DNA of 64,000 nt from Uranotaenia lowii (GCF_029784155.1 NC_073691.1:145268496-145332495); one strand, 5' to 3'; counted from the first letter of the stretch, positions 45,250 to 58,170 are shown. Translations and numbers: made by a program. The notes: generated by a model from the letters alone, not told the origin.

Positions 45250-46620
45250 TTGTTCAAACTACAAAGTCTGGCGCTAAAAACCTTTCGAACCAAAATCGTG
45301 TTTACCGAGAAACGGTCGCCGTCCAGCGCACCATTTCCTCGTTACCCGAATGTGCCTGCTGCAGAACACGTCCATCAAAACACGTGTCTAGTGCTGCGCA
45401 AAAAAACACCCCCAATCGTCTTCGTCTTCGTCTTCGTCGCGTGGAAGAGCATTAACTGGCGAAGCAGCACTGCCACCATCTGTGAAGAAGCTCAAAGATC
45501 ACGCTTCAACGATCTGCCGCGCGCGACCTGCTGCTGATCACATAAGCCAGACTATCCAAAACCCAACGACAACTGGCTTAATACGTACTTTGAAAGAACG
45601 TTCTTTTCCCCACTGCTTCGCCTTCTACCCGCGTTTGTCTCCACGGGTGGCAACGATTCAGTAGCCAATAGAAAGAATTCAGTCACGGTCAGTGCTTTCC
45701 GGTGATCGAAGGTTATACTCCGCGTTTCTGTGTAGCCAGGTAGCCAAGATAGTGCAACGTCTCCCTCTCTCTGGCTCTCTGTCTCTCTCTTAAACCCACT
45801 CGCAGTCCTGAGTCCGTAATTCGTAGAGGATCTGTCAAATTCGGTCGATCCCACCTGGCAGCTCTCGAGATCATGTAAGTGCTCAATGACCATCACCATC
45901 CTTAGAACTTACTATGGAGCCGTTTGGCACCTGCCACGATCGATTATTGCCTAGCTCAGTGGCTCCAACTCGGATCCTAACTATTCATTCGGACTGGCAG
46001 CTTTCAATTGTACTACAACAACCTAATAGAACACGACAATGCTGCCGGTCCCAAGCCGCCATTTTGCTACACCCTGGCCCCGCCACCATGGAGACCTCTC
46101 CGTTGATCAATTGAAGTTTTAGCATGGACCGAACAAACCGATCGAGTAAGTGCGCGCCACCAACAAAACAACTAAGCTCTCAAGGACTTCTACTTTATGG
46201 AAATATTTTCCTCATCCACCTCCCTCCGATGGATTGAACGAAGGCCCCCCTCCCTCCCCGAAGAACTCACTGAAGGGGAGACCTAGACATTGTAGCAAGT
46301 TCGGTCCGGTGGCGTTCGTCAGTACAAGAAGGAATATCGATCGGGCGGGGGCGCAGGCACTCCAGCTCGAACACTTAGGTATGGACAAGATCATGAAATT
46401 CTTTCCGGACGAGTGAATGTGAGCGAACGTTTGTTTTGCATTTTTTGTGCACCGGGCATCAGATTCCCAATATGGTGGTTGGCAATCTGACGATGTGGGG
46501 GCCTCTTGGGGGTTGAAGGAAGGGTGCAGGGTTAACCTACTGTACGCGACGATATTCCTAATTGAGGATTGGCAGTGAAGCGTTTCCTCATGGTGGAGTT
46601 TTTTGTCGCTTCTGATCACT
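45250..46620 (+). promoter_or_regulatory. GC-richer island with two GTAAGTG donors; possible alternative 5' exons
   Basis: A 1.4-kb island with a CTCTCTCTGGCTCTCTGTCT tract (45767-45790) resembling GAGA-factor sites. Two good 5' splice sites lie downstream: CAT followed by GTAAGTGC with GT at 45875-45876, and CGA followed by GTAAGTGCG with GT at 46146-46147. Frames on both strands have no domain (up to 135 codons, minus, 46212-46619). The layout, promoter-like tract followed by a non-coding stretch and a strong donor, parallels 1-3237 and 11550-12350. Alternative first exons are an inference. Confidence 0.35.
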
Positions 46621-47214
46621 TCTTCTAACCGTTCTGTATTGCTCCTAAATCTCCGTCAAGGAAATGCGATTGTAGGCACGTTCTAGGTCGAGTGTCTATT
46701 GCTTCTGGTTCGAATGGAACTGTTTTTATGACTAATGCTGACACTTGCTTATTTAAGAGCACCGTAATTTATTGCCATAGAGTAAATTGTAACGGGGACA
46801 TGGTCAAAACAACGTTCATTTTAACTTAAGGTTGAATCAAAGTTAGATGAAGTGTTTTTCTTACTGTGAAAGATTTGGTATAATGCGCAGCGCATTAAAT
46901 TGGACTGCGTACTTATAAATGCGTGTGCAGGTGTGCAAACTTCAACATTTGAGCGATGTGCCAATTTAGTGTAAAATCTGCTACTTTACTTTACGCTAAC
47001 CTATTTTAGGGGAAAATGTTTCTAAATTCACCTTTTGGGTTAAATGCGCCTACGGCCGTTTGAAGAAATGGCTGACAAGACAACATATCTAATCAGTGCA
47101 GGGTGATACGCTTTGAACATAAGGCAAGACCGAATTTTATGAATAAACCAACACAAAAAAAATTAATACAAGGTTTTGAAACTTTTGATGTAATATTTTG
47201 ACTTTTATAAATTA
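46621..47214. other. No feature recognised
   Basis: Unremarkable sequence between the GC island and a Helitron end. Confidence 0.4.
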
Positions 47215-48541
47215 CTAGCTGATTCAATACGAACTCCGTTTCGCTTTCAACTTGGAATATGTCAAGAACAGTCAATTGCCAAGCATTTTCATGATGCACT
47301 TTTGAATTCATTGTTAAGTAATAATTGCAAAAATATTGGACGATCATTTTGTTGGTCGTCTGCAACTAAATTTTAAATCAGGAATCAATTGACCGTGCCA
47401 ACAAAACCCGTGTATAAATTTCGACTCAATCGTTGCATAACAACGCAATTATTGCCAAAAAGTTAAACCCCTTTCGGTGGCTTCTTATACAATATTTGAT
47501 ATCTGAAATCGATTGCCCTTCCCTCAAAACTCCCGTGTGCCAATTTTCAAAGCAATCCGTTGCATAATAACGTCAATATTGCTAAAAACAGTGAAAAAAT
47601 AATCTATATGGACGACCCCTTTCGTCGACCCCTGGCAAAATATTCGACATTTGAATTCGATTGCCTGTCCCTGAAAACTACCGTGTGCAAATTTCCATCC
47701 AAATCCGATGAATAATATCAACGATATAGCAAAAATATTGAAGGGTTAATATGGACGACCCCCTTTGCCGGCCCCGTACACTGAATTTAATACCTGAAAT
47801 CCATTGCTCGTCTCTCAAAACTCTCGTGTACCAATTTTCATCTGAATCATCTGAATGTATAATAACGACAATATCGCATCAACAGTGAATAGTTAATATG
47901 GACGACCCCTTTGGTCGACCCCTGATTTTAGTTTGGATAAGTGAAATCAGTTGTTTGTCCCTAATAACTCCTACGTGCAAATTTTCATTCCAATCCGATG
48001 CATAAAAACGTCAATATCACTAAAATACTGAAAATTTAATATGGACGACCCCTTTCGCCGGCTCCTTACACTGAATTTGATACCTCAAATCGATTGCACG
48101 TAACTCAAAACTATCGTGTACCAATTTTCATCTGGATACGATGTATAATAACGTCAATATCGAAAAAACAGCGAACAGTTAATATGGACCACCCCTTTGG
48201 ACGATCCCTTACACATAATTTGACATCTGAAATCGATTTCTCGTCTTTCAAAACACTCATGTGCAAATTTTCAACACGATCCGACAAAAAGTAACGTCAA
48301 TATCGCGAAAACAATATTTGTCTTCTATGGACGACCCCCTTCAGAAGGGATCATCCGATAATCTAACAACATTTTTCATCCTTCCTGGTCCTAATGAGCA
48401 TCCATGCCAAATTTCAGACCTCTAGCTCTTAAGACGGCTGAGTCTATAGAGGACAAACAAACAAACAAACAAACAAACAAACAAACAAACAAACAAACAA
48501 ACAAACATACAGAATTTGCTTTTTATATATATAGAAGAAGA
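47215..48541 (-). mobile_element. Non-autonomous Helitron with internal 143-bp tandem repeats
   Basis: On the minus strand the 5' end reads TCTTCTTCTATATATATAAA from 48541, preceded by A at 48542. The 3' end reads ...ATTGAATCAGCTAG, ending at 47215 and followed by T. A-TC...CTAG-T is the Helitron signature. A short hairpin CGAA/TTCG lies about 12 bases inside the 3' end. An (ACAA)n run of about 13 units (48453-48506) sits close to the 5' end. No Rep/helicase is encoded, so it would depend on an autonomous partner. Confidence 0.8.
47608..48340. repeat. Six 143-bp tandem repeats inside the Helitron
   Basis: ATGGACGACCCCYTT-type unit starts occur at 47608, 47751, 47898, 48041, 48184 and 48327, spaced 143, 147, 143, 143 and 143 bases. 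Units share phrases such as GAAATCGATTG, GTGCAAATTTTCA and ATAACGTCAATATCG, with about 15-25% divergence by eye. At least part of another unit extends upstream to about 47460. Confidence 0.9.
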
Positions 48542-49061
48542 TACGTAAAGAAGCTCAAAACAAAGTTGGGTGGTATTTGTTTCTTATAGAAATGAACCTT
48601 AGTAGTAAATCAAATTTAAGCTGGTTACATAATGATGGTTTCATGATAGTTTCATAATGATTATTAAGTGAAATAAGAGAGTGTTTTTGTATGCCTCCAT
48701 CATGTTTGTAAAATGCCACTACCCTAAAATAACAGGTTAAACAGAATAATTACATGATTTTTATCATTAAAATCATTAAATTTAATCTCTAATTAACACC
48801 TTTAGAGAGAATTTAAGATCTCAAAACAGATTTGATACAGTTTTATTTATGGATGAATTGCCTTCATAATATGGCAACTCTAACTTTTGTTTTATTCTAT
48901 AAAATAATAAAAGAAATAGATTTTTTTAAACTTCAGCTTTGTCGTATGAAAATTATCAGTTTCTAGCATTCCCAATGAAATTATACGGAAATATTGCCAA
49001 AAAACAGAAATTTTGCCTAAAACATAAATAGGGGCATTTAGCCCGCATGGTTTAAGGTTGG
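48542..49061. other. AT-rich spacer, no feature recognised
   Basis: Nothing definable between two mobile elements. Confidence 0.4.
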
Positions 49062-51257
49062 CAGGGTGGCCAGCGTACCGGGAAAACCGGGAAAAAAAAC
49101 CGGGAATTGAAAATGAGACCGCGAAAAACCGGGGAAAAATAACTGGAATTTGAAATCAAAACCGGGAAAACTATTTATGGATTTTTTTTCCCACAGATAT
49201 ATAAAATTATCAAATCCTTAAATTTCTTCATTTCATCATGACGAAACTTTTTCTCTGAAGCTTTACAATCCATAGTCGTTTATTTCATGTTTATTTCGGG
49301 ATAAATAATTAAAATGCCGAGAAAAGTCGGGAATTTCAATAAAAAAAATAGATTTTTGAACTCAACGCATACATTTGTCGAGCAATGTATCGTTGTTGAA
49401 AAATGTTTCGATCATAAACTATTTTTTTAGCTCACGCATATTGTCCACTGCAGTGATTGTAAAACAAAGTTTTCAAATTGAATAAAATTTTCACATCTGT
49501 GAAGTTTTAAAATGTTTAGTCTCGGTAGTACACTTTCATAGAGTTCATCAATTGAAGATTTTGTACCGTTATGCACTTTCTTTACGAAAATATGGAAAAA
49601 ATAGATCTAAAAAATTTGAATGAAGAATGAAGTGAAAGGAATTTAAAAAAAAAACTCCAACTACGACTTTTTAGTTCTGATGTGAATTCACACTTTGGAA
49701 TCAGACAGTTTTCGATTGAATCCACATCTCGAAACCTAAGATTTACTTAAGTTTAACATCTAACTGATAAGTTGAATTATTATACATTCATTCAGAAATG
49801 CTGATGTTCGCATCTGCATTAATAGCTAATTTTTTTGTTTCAGAAAAACACGTTATGTTGAAACAAAACTTTAAAAAATAGCAGATACCTAACAAACGCA
49901 TTCAACCTGGGGGAGTTTTTTTTTTTTGAAGAGTCTGATAAAAATATCGAATTAATTTGAGAAAAAAAGAATTTTAATAGAACGTTAAAAGAGAGATATG
50001 AAAACAGTTATTCATCCTAACTCGGTCATTTAATTTTCTGGAAAGCATTTTTAACAAAAATCTTATGATGAAATGCTGTACTTAAATAAATTGAACGATG
50101 AACTTTTTTTTGAAGTGACTTAACTTTTTTTCAGTTGTTTTCAATTGAGGATACGGTACCTTTATCCAAATTTAAAAAGTAATCATAGCCATAAATCAAG
50201 TTTTTATTTGATTGGTAAAATATTAAAAAAAAATCAACATTTCAAATTGTCTCAAACTAACAAAAGATAGGTTCAAAAATCAATCACCGAATTTCTGACA
50301 AACGACATAACCTCGAAGTACGTATCTTATTTGGTTTCGAAAATATTTTATTCTAATTTAGTTCAATTTTCACTTTTGAAAATCGGGAATTTTCACATGC
50401 TTAAAAATGCCGGAAGCAAAAAATAATATAATATAAGATGTCACCATTTTATTTGGCAAATTAGCAAATGCACAGAAGGCAAAAGGTGCAACAAACTACC
50501 AAGTTTGTGTGTGATTCCTGTATACATTTTTCAATTAAACCAGCAGGATTTAAAATTGAAAAGTCGAATAAAAACATGCATTTTTGAGATAGGATTGAAC
50601 ATTAAGTCTAAGAATTTAGATACATTTACCAGAATTTAGGTGAATAGACTCAGGCATCTAGAAATCAGCGCATTCTGAAATAAAATTTAAAGCTATCCAA
50701 TAAAAAACATGATTCAGCACTAAATAAATCCCGAGAATAAAATTAGCGTCAGAAACTAAAATAAAAATTTGAATAATGAATCCAAACTTGAATATAGTTC
50801 AGTATTTCAATTATTCAATACGAAATTCATCGCGCATGATTATGTTTCAATTTACAGAATTCAGAAGCCATATTTCAACAGTATTATATACATAACATCA
50901 AATCAAAACTATAATTTATCTCATGCAAATTATAAAAATAAAGTCTAGTGTACGAAGATGGTGTGAAAAACTGAAAAGAAGGTAAAAATTTTCGGTAACA
51001 AGTATTATTTTTTAACCGCATTACCATCACCTTATTCTGAATCACTTAAAAGTTTCAAGATTAAACTGAAAAAAAATTAAGTTCTCTCACACTTTTACGT
51101 TCAACTTGCATAAAAATATCTTAATTTTTGATGAAAGAAAACCAAATAAACTAAACAAATATTTGGCGCATTTTGAAACAGGGAAAACCATAAAATCTCA
51201 ATCTGGAAAACCGGGAAATACCGGGAATTTGAAAATGGAAAATTGCTGGCCAACCTG
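49062..51257. mobile_element. 2.2-kb hAT-like MITE with CAGGKTGGCCAGC ends
   Basis: The left end CAGGGTGGCCAGC (49062-49074) and the right end, read on the other strand, CAGGTTGGCCAGC (51257-51245) are inverted with one mismatch. Inside each, repeated ACCGGGAAAACCGGG/CCGGGAATTTGAAAATG phrases form long subterminal homology. The CAGGG-type terminus suggests the hAT superfamily, but an 8-bp target duplication is not evident. The interior is AT-rich with no transposase. Confidence 0.7.
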
Positions 51258-51634
51258 GGTTCGTCCATTTTGACAACAGTTATAATAAAATTCTTTTCTC
51301 AAAACTGAAGGAGATTTCAACATAAAAATTACTCCAATTTATAGAAAACAGATGTCTGCTCATGTATTTGTATATAGTTTTTGTACATATACTCACAAAT
51401 AACAGACGTACAAGCTCAAATAAAAAATCTTCAAAAAAGTGTGTAAAACTTCAAATCCTGACATCCAAAAAATATGTTTAAAATTGACTTAAAACAGTGC
51501 CATCTATTGCGCCGTTCAGAAGTTACAAATCAAATTTTCAAGTGCCCAGTTTTCGAAAAGGCGTAATCGTATTTGAACTTTTTAATGACCACACGAGATA
51601 AGTGTCGTGATTTTGCGATTCTTACGAATCTCAA
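51258..51634. other. No feature recognised
   Basis: AT-rich DNA between elements. Confidence 0.4.
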
Positions 51635-51636
51635 TT

Positions 51637-54600
51637 CAGAGAAACAATCTGAAAACATTTTTAGCGACAGAAATTCCTTTTCTAGCCGTTCTGAATTTGT
51701 TTTCCAGAACCGAAACAATTCGAAAACATTTTTAGCAACAGCCAGGCGCGGTCCTATGGGGGGCCACCTCGATCACCCTCACCTCCCCCCCCCCCCGCCC
51801 AAGCGGCGAAAATGCGTTACAAAATACTCGCAAACGCTACTATTTCTATGAAAAGTTCGAACATTTCCTAGTGGATGTTCTATGGAATTTTCAAAATTTT
51901 CCAAAAATCGGTCCGCCAAACTAAAACCGCTGTAACTTGCAATCCCCTAGACCAATTTTCACCAAATTACTTTTGTTATGGCACCTACAGTGTTGAATTC
52001 GAAATTGCTGACCATATATGAACTTTTATAGATTTTTTGTACAATCATATCTATTCAATTTTCTAAAAATACCAAAAATACTACTTCTTAAATTAGTTTT
52101 AAAACAAATGCTCCAAAAACTTGCCTATGTATTAATTTTTCCCAGATGAGATAAAACCAGTCATAATAATATCCCGTCATAACTCGACTATTTTCTCGAG
52201 AACAAGGACTTTTCATTGAAAAATAGTATAAGCTATAAAAAATGAACCCTTTGTTATTTTTTTTTTATTTTTAAAAATATTAAATGCATGAAGCAAAAAT
52301 ACTATTTTTCACTTTTTTACTAAATCATTCGTTTCAAATTTGTAACTGTATATTTCGATTCAGTTACACTAAATTTTAAATCTATGAGAGCTGCATTAAG
52401 AGAAAACAAATAAAAATAAAGTTCCGAAATGATTTTTAGAATGAATTTTAGAATTAAATTTATATTTACAAATTGAAGAATCAAAACAAGAGTTTATATA
52501 AATTAGTTTTTTCGAATCACAATTCAGCAATATACTTCTGAAAAATAATAAAACATTCAGTTTTAAATTCATAGCAACTGTTAACACATTCTCAAATAAA
52601 TATTTGGATTTCAAAAGGTATTGATGGAAAACGAGAATCACTAAAATTTTGGTGAGAGTTTTGCGGTGATTTTAAAATATTGTAGATAACTTGAGATTTT
52701 TTCTCATGTGTGTATTTTTTCATTTGTAAAATTATATTTATCTCGGAAGGTTTTTTAAGAGTTCTTAAATTGATAATTTTTAAAATGCTCAATATACACA
52801 TGAGGAAAATTATCTTTTTGTCAACAATTGATCGCAGTGAATATTAAAGATTCGCAGATTGTTTTATAAAAGGATGTATATGCTATTTAAAAGGATATCA
52901 AAATAAGTATGTAAGAAATTTTGTTAAACTTCTCTAATTTCTAACTTTTTGTTAAATATAAACCTCTAATTAATTTAAATGAAATTTATAAAGGAAGAGA
53001 AGAAGCAGTGTGCATCATGGTCGTGAAATATTGTTTTTTTTTTAAGAAGTATATCTAATCAAATTTATCCATTACTTTGATGATTTATCACATAAATCCA
53101 AAAAATTGTTTGAATCAATACAAATTTTATGCTGATATGAATTATTTTTTCAAGTACCCAATTTCAGCCTCTATTTTTTATCTAAATGTTCAACTCCACA
53201 TTCAAAAGGGTTTTTTTTTTATAAATTCACATAGCCACAGATTTAAAACTTTTTTAAATGAAAAGAATTTAAGAGCTAATTTTGAATGTCAGAAATTCTT
53301 GTGTTTGAATTATTAAACACTGTAGATTTTTTTTAAGATCATTCATCATCATGAAAGAAGTATTTCTTAATTGAATAAAATATCATAAACAAGTTCAGAA
53401 TCAGTTTTTTTTTTTAATGTTAACTTGTAATTTCATCAATTATCAATGATTGATTTCACTCAAAACTGATTCATTTTAAAACTCTATATAAACTCCATAT
53501 CACCAAAACGAGAGGTGATAAACAAAATCTAGTTGAAGTACGAGTTCTACTAAATCAATCATTAAAACATAGACACCAAAATGCTATCTTTTGCATTATT
53601 TTGGAAAGACGTTTTTATTAGAAAAATCATTTTCAAATGTTATTAACTAATCTTTTTCATCTTCATATTATATTTAAATTTATGAAGAGCTAATCACCGT
53701 GGTTTTGTTTGTTAATTTTATTTATCGACCTTATCGATGAAAATTAAAAGAACATAACTAAGAACATTTCAACATTATGAAAATTTTTGTCAAATAGAAA
53801 GTTAGAAATGTATGGATATTGAAAATGAGAAAGTAGAATATTAAAAGAAGCATTTTAATCACATGTCATCAATTCATTCCTCATGGATAAAAAAATAAAC
53901 AAATGAATAAATAAATAATAAAAGGGATCAGTTTCGTGTTTGATCATTCAAGAACTCTTCCATTTCCCGAATTGTACTTTGTCAGTGATGATGAATTGTT
54001 GTTGTATTTTAAATACATAAAGTTATAAACTTGATAACTTGATAGAATTAATTATTTTCATTTTTAAATTGATCATCTACTAATTTCGAATAAATTCTCT
54101 GAAGTTCAAAATGGATATAATTTCCTCGTCGATAATTCACATTTCAAATTGTGATTGAATAGTATTTCAAATGGATGACATAACAGAGGAATTTTTAAAC
54201 CGAAACTAAAATTGAAATTGAAGAAAAGAAATGTAAATTAATATGGTTGGTAATTTACATTATTATCAATTAAATATTCTGACCTGATCTAATTTTTTGT
54301 AAGAATTCGAGTTTAATTTCTTATCAAATCTGGTGTTTTATTTGATCTATTCTTCTTCTGTGCACTGATTGTTATGCCCGAAGTTTCAAATTCTGGCTTT
54401 ATTCCAATTTTTAATTCGCATTCCGTTTTTGATGTTTTGAAAATACTAGCTTGAATTTTTTTTGTCAGAATAAGTATCAACATTTCGATTGAATTATTAA
54501 TGACTAACCGGAAATAAAATTAATTTGAAATTTTGATTTTAATTTATTTTGATTCGTATCAGTATCTTTTTTTCGAGTTTGTGTGATGATTATGGGTTTC

Positions 54601-55000
54601 AATATGGTTTTAGAAATAAATTTGCTTATTATTGTCCTTTTTTTGGTATTTTATAATTTCTAACAAAATTTGAAATTCGAAATCCCTCACCCATGGACGT
54701 TTCCATCGCACGGGTCGGGTGTGCAGCAAATATTAAAGTCTCATTTGAAACTGCACACAAACCCCCGTCCCCCCACTCACACTCTCCAAATGAACGTTTT
54801 TTTCGCAATATATTTACGTTATTGACTGATTTTTTAAAATTTGGAAAATCAACCCTACCCCCCCCCCCCCCCCTCCCCAAGAGCCAGCTCTAGAACCGCC
54901 CCTGGCAACAGCCTTCCCAATCTGTGCATTTCCAACAGCTCTTTTTTTATCAGAGCCGGAACAATCCAAAAAACATTCTTAGCAACAGCCTTCCCTTCAA
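51637..55000. repeat. About 75-bp tandem repeat array, interrupted by a hAT element
   Basis: Units sharing RAACAATYYRAAAACATTYT and TAGCRACAG occur with the TAGCRACAG box at about 51661, 51732 and 54979. If the inserted element and one copy of its 8-bp duplication are ignored, the spacings are about 71 and 77 bases, so the three units formed a small tandem array before the insertion. Confidence 0.7.
51735..54912. mobile_element. 3.16-kb hAT-type element with perfect 8-bp target duplication
   Basis: GCAACAGC occurs immediately outside both ends (51735-51742 and 54905-54912), the 8-bp duplication diagnostic of hAT transposons. The ends are inverted: CAGGCGCGGTCCTA from 51743 and CAGGGGCGGTTCTA read on the other strand from 54904, and CAGGGGCGG is a typical hAT terminus. 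C-rich runs lie just inside each end (51785-51797, 54857-54875). The 3.1-kb interior is AT-rich and contains no transposase or recognisable gene, so this is a large non-autonomous derivative. Confidence 0.88.
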
Positions 55001-55640
55001 AGATTGACTGAAACAGACGTGTGACACACAAGAATAGATCAATGACTGACTTTGTATTGGTTGTTTTGCCTAGTGTTGCTTTATATGTTGTCATAGAAAT
55101 TTATTTTTTTTAATTTTGCTTCAGTGTTGCCGAATTTAACGTTTATTTTATTTTAGGTATTTAAGTAAAAACTTTATTTATTTTCTGCAAACCTTTATCT
55201 CACACCTACAGTAAGGTGGGTATTTTCAGTTTCGGCAAAACTGCGCGGTTTTAGATTTTTTAGTTACCAAATTTTGAGCAATAAACACATCAATCAAAAG
55301 AAGAACACTGATTCAGGGATCATCTTATTCCATACATTGGAAAATCATCGGATGAGTATGTGCTTGTTGGTTGCAATTTTCAACAGTTCGGTAGTTCAAC
55401 ATTCTCTTGGCTGCTTATCGTTTTCAAAGTGTCTTACATTCCTCTCTAGCTATCAAGTTTTGTTTATCAATATCTAATCCTAAACCACAAGTTACCTTAA
55501 GATGCTCTCTATGCCCTTATTCCCCCTAATGGTTTAAATCAATCTTCAAAACGAAAAGTGGCATTTTTATAGTTTTCATTTTTTTTAGCATACATAAATC
55601 CATAATTTTTTCATGTTTATCATGATCTGTTTAAAAAAAC
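55001..55640. other. No feature recognised
   Basis: AT-rich to mixed sequence with short frames only. Confidence 0.4.
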
Positions 55641-56700
55641 ATGGCACTCCACATTTCTACTTAAAAAGTGTTTTATTATCTAGTTGCTGTTGCACATTTT
55701 GGCACATATTCTGGGGGAACATAAACACGGCGTTCTGAATGAAATCAATCTTATCGAAATGATCAATGATCAATAATCTTAAAACAAGAAGTAGGCACGA
55801 TTCTTTTCCAATTCCAACAGAAGGAAACGCACCATTTCTGATTTCTTTGCTTTGTTTAACTACAATCTCGACCCCAATCGAACACTGCTGCCTTCGATCC
55901 ACGCCACCCATCGCCATCGCCATCGCCAAATGTGAGTTCCACGAAGCCGATTTTCCTCGAAAATTCGGCGCTTGTTGCTTACAGCAGCCGGCAGTGTGCG
56001 TGGTGTGACTGAGTGCCTACCAAGAACCGAAAATTCGTGGGGTAGGTAGGTACGATACGATGATACGATTTTCGGGCTGCCTCGTCTTTTTTATTTCGTA
56101 CCCTCCTTGGATGGTGATCTGTTTTGTGTATGTGTGTGTGTCTTTATTCTCCACCTCCCCAAATTTGAGTGCACCGAGTGCTACGGTCTTTCCACACTCT
56201 GGCTGGTACGTTCAAGTGTTCCATTCATCGGTAGCCCCCCCGAATAATTTTCGGTGGTTGGGTGAGTTCGGATCTTCTTTTCTCGTCACTTGAGTGGGTG
56301 GGTCGATGTGTGTGCGTGCCTGAATCTGATGACTGTCTGTTTTTTGGGGGCGGCTATGCATGTCTTGTTGGTATATTTTGACACAATTTTCGGCGATTTG
56401 TACGTTTCTTTTTTGTGCTTGACTGCCAACGGTTCCGAGCAAGATTACGACGTTTCGGCTTCGGGTAGGTCAGGGATGGCCGTTCGTCGCACTCGCCAGG
56501 AGGTTGAATTTTCGTCGTTGTTATTGTTGTGCTCTTTATTTTCGGCTTGCGCGACTTCTTGTCGGCGAAATGTTCATTGTGGCATTTAGCGATAAACTTG
56601 ACGTGAATGGATATTTATAATATTTTGAGACTTTTTTTTCCGGTGACAGCTCGTTAAGCCGATTCAAGACTGCCATTAACAAGACGATGACCGACTGTTG
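55641..56700. promoter_or_regulatory. GC-richer island, no gene recognised
   Basis: A block of higher GC with CATCGC repeats (55908-55928) and TGTGTG runs (56106-56122). Overlapping frames of under 100 codons occur on both strands without domains. One of the candidate conserved islands. Confidence 0.35.
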
Positions 56701-57570
56701 TTATTGACTTTTATTCGGTGGCAACCCTGAGTAGGAGGGAGAAAATTGTTCCGGAAGTTCAGGCACCAATATTCAAACGATAAATTTAACAGCAATTTTT
56801 TTTTAAAAAAAAAAAACCTTGCAATCCAACTATTTAAAATATACAATAGGAAAAATACATTTCATCGGTAATGCAACAAAAAGCCCACATAATGATGTAC
56901 ACGGAATGAGAAATTAATTAACACAGTTTGAGTCTAATTTAAATCTGCAATCGCCCTCCTAGACTAAAATGAAACCTAAAAAAATGCTACACCATGCGTT
57001 TATAAGCACATGCAAGTTACATTTCAATACGACACAAAAAAAATGATTTAAACTTTTAACGAGCGAAATTTTTCCCTCTGTTATCAGCAACTGGAAAAAC
57101 ATACTTTTTCAGCATGGCTACCGGATGCTGAATCATGTTCCCTATGACAATTCGAAGTGTATTTTGTGTTACGGCTTTAGGTATACATTTGATTACTCAC
57201 TCTGGCATAATTGAGAAAAAAAAATTAACACCGGTGTTCATATGATTTTGTGAATTGTCTATATAAAAGGAGTATGTTTGTAAAGTAAAATAAATGTTAA
57301 TTTATTTTGGAAACGAATGTTTGAAAAATGACAAAGTTTTAGTCTAATCTGAACATTACACCTTACGGCACTGTTAAAAAGTTAAATATATAAATTTCAA
57401 AACAAATTTTAAGCTACGAGACAGTTCCACTTTGTAAGACATCTTTGAATCCGTTAAGTCGGAAATCTTTGGTTGGGTTGTCAATAATGAGAAAACTTTC
57501 GGAGTTTTATGTAAACTAGCATATATTTATTTCACGGTTTTTTTTAGATCAGGTGTGTATTCACAAAAAC
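56701..57570. other. AT-rich DNA, no feature recognised
   Basis: Only homopolymers and short frames are present. Confidence 0.4.
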
Positions 57571-57574
57571 AGAT

Positions 57575-58170
57575 GAGCACCTGATTCTTACCCTTATTCT
57601 TTTTAAAATCCTTATCCTGATTCTGATTCTGATCTTAATACCTGTCTAATCCTGATCCTGATTCTGGTTTGAATCCCAATAAAAATCCTGATCGTCATCC
57701 ATATCCAGAACTGATCTTCATCGAGATCCTATTCCCAATCACGATACTGATGTCGATTCATATCTCGATATTGATCCTGGTCCAGATCCTCATTCCGATC
57801 CTGATCCAGATTCTGCTTCAGATCCTGGTCCAAATCATGGCCAAGATCCTTATCCTGAACCTAGTTTCGATACTGATCCTGAACCTTATCCAAATAAGAA
57901 ACTTTATACTGATTTTGTTTTTCCGATCATGATCCTCGTCCTAAATCTGATATTGAATTAAGGTCTAGATCCTTATTCAGATCCTCATCCTAATCTTGAT
58001 GCGTATTCTTTTCAGATTCAGATCCTGTTCCTGATAATGTTTCTTTTAAATTTGAAACCTTTATAGATGCAAAGTAATGGAAGCCTGATCTTGACGCTAA
58101 TCCTCATTCTTTTTTTTGTCTTAATCCAGATCCCAATCATGAAACAAAACCTGATGATGATCTTTTTTAT
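57575..58170. repeat. Degenerate (GATCCT/GATTCT)n simple-sequence tract
   Basis: Variants of CTGATCCTGATTCTGATC recur for about 600 bases at hexamer spacing with many substitutions. The words overlap those of the 13-bp satellite at 4855-7232 (CTGATTCTGA), so both may derive from the same kind of simple sequence. The isoleucine/leucine-rich 87-codon frame at 57669-57932 is a direct product of this repeat and is not a gene. Confidence 0.8.

Noticed and set aside
46212..46619. 135-codon minus-strand frame
   Set aside because: No domain; it overlaps a GC island with other frames and has no coding support.
57669..57932. Isoleucine/leucine-rich 87-codon frame that looks like a membrane protein
   Set aside because: It is a direct translation of the degenerate GATCCT simple-sequence tract.
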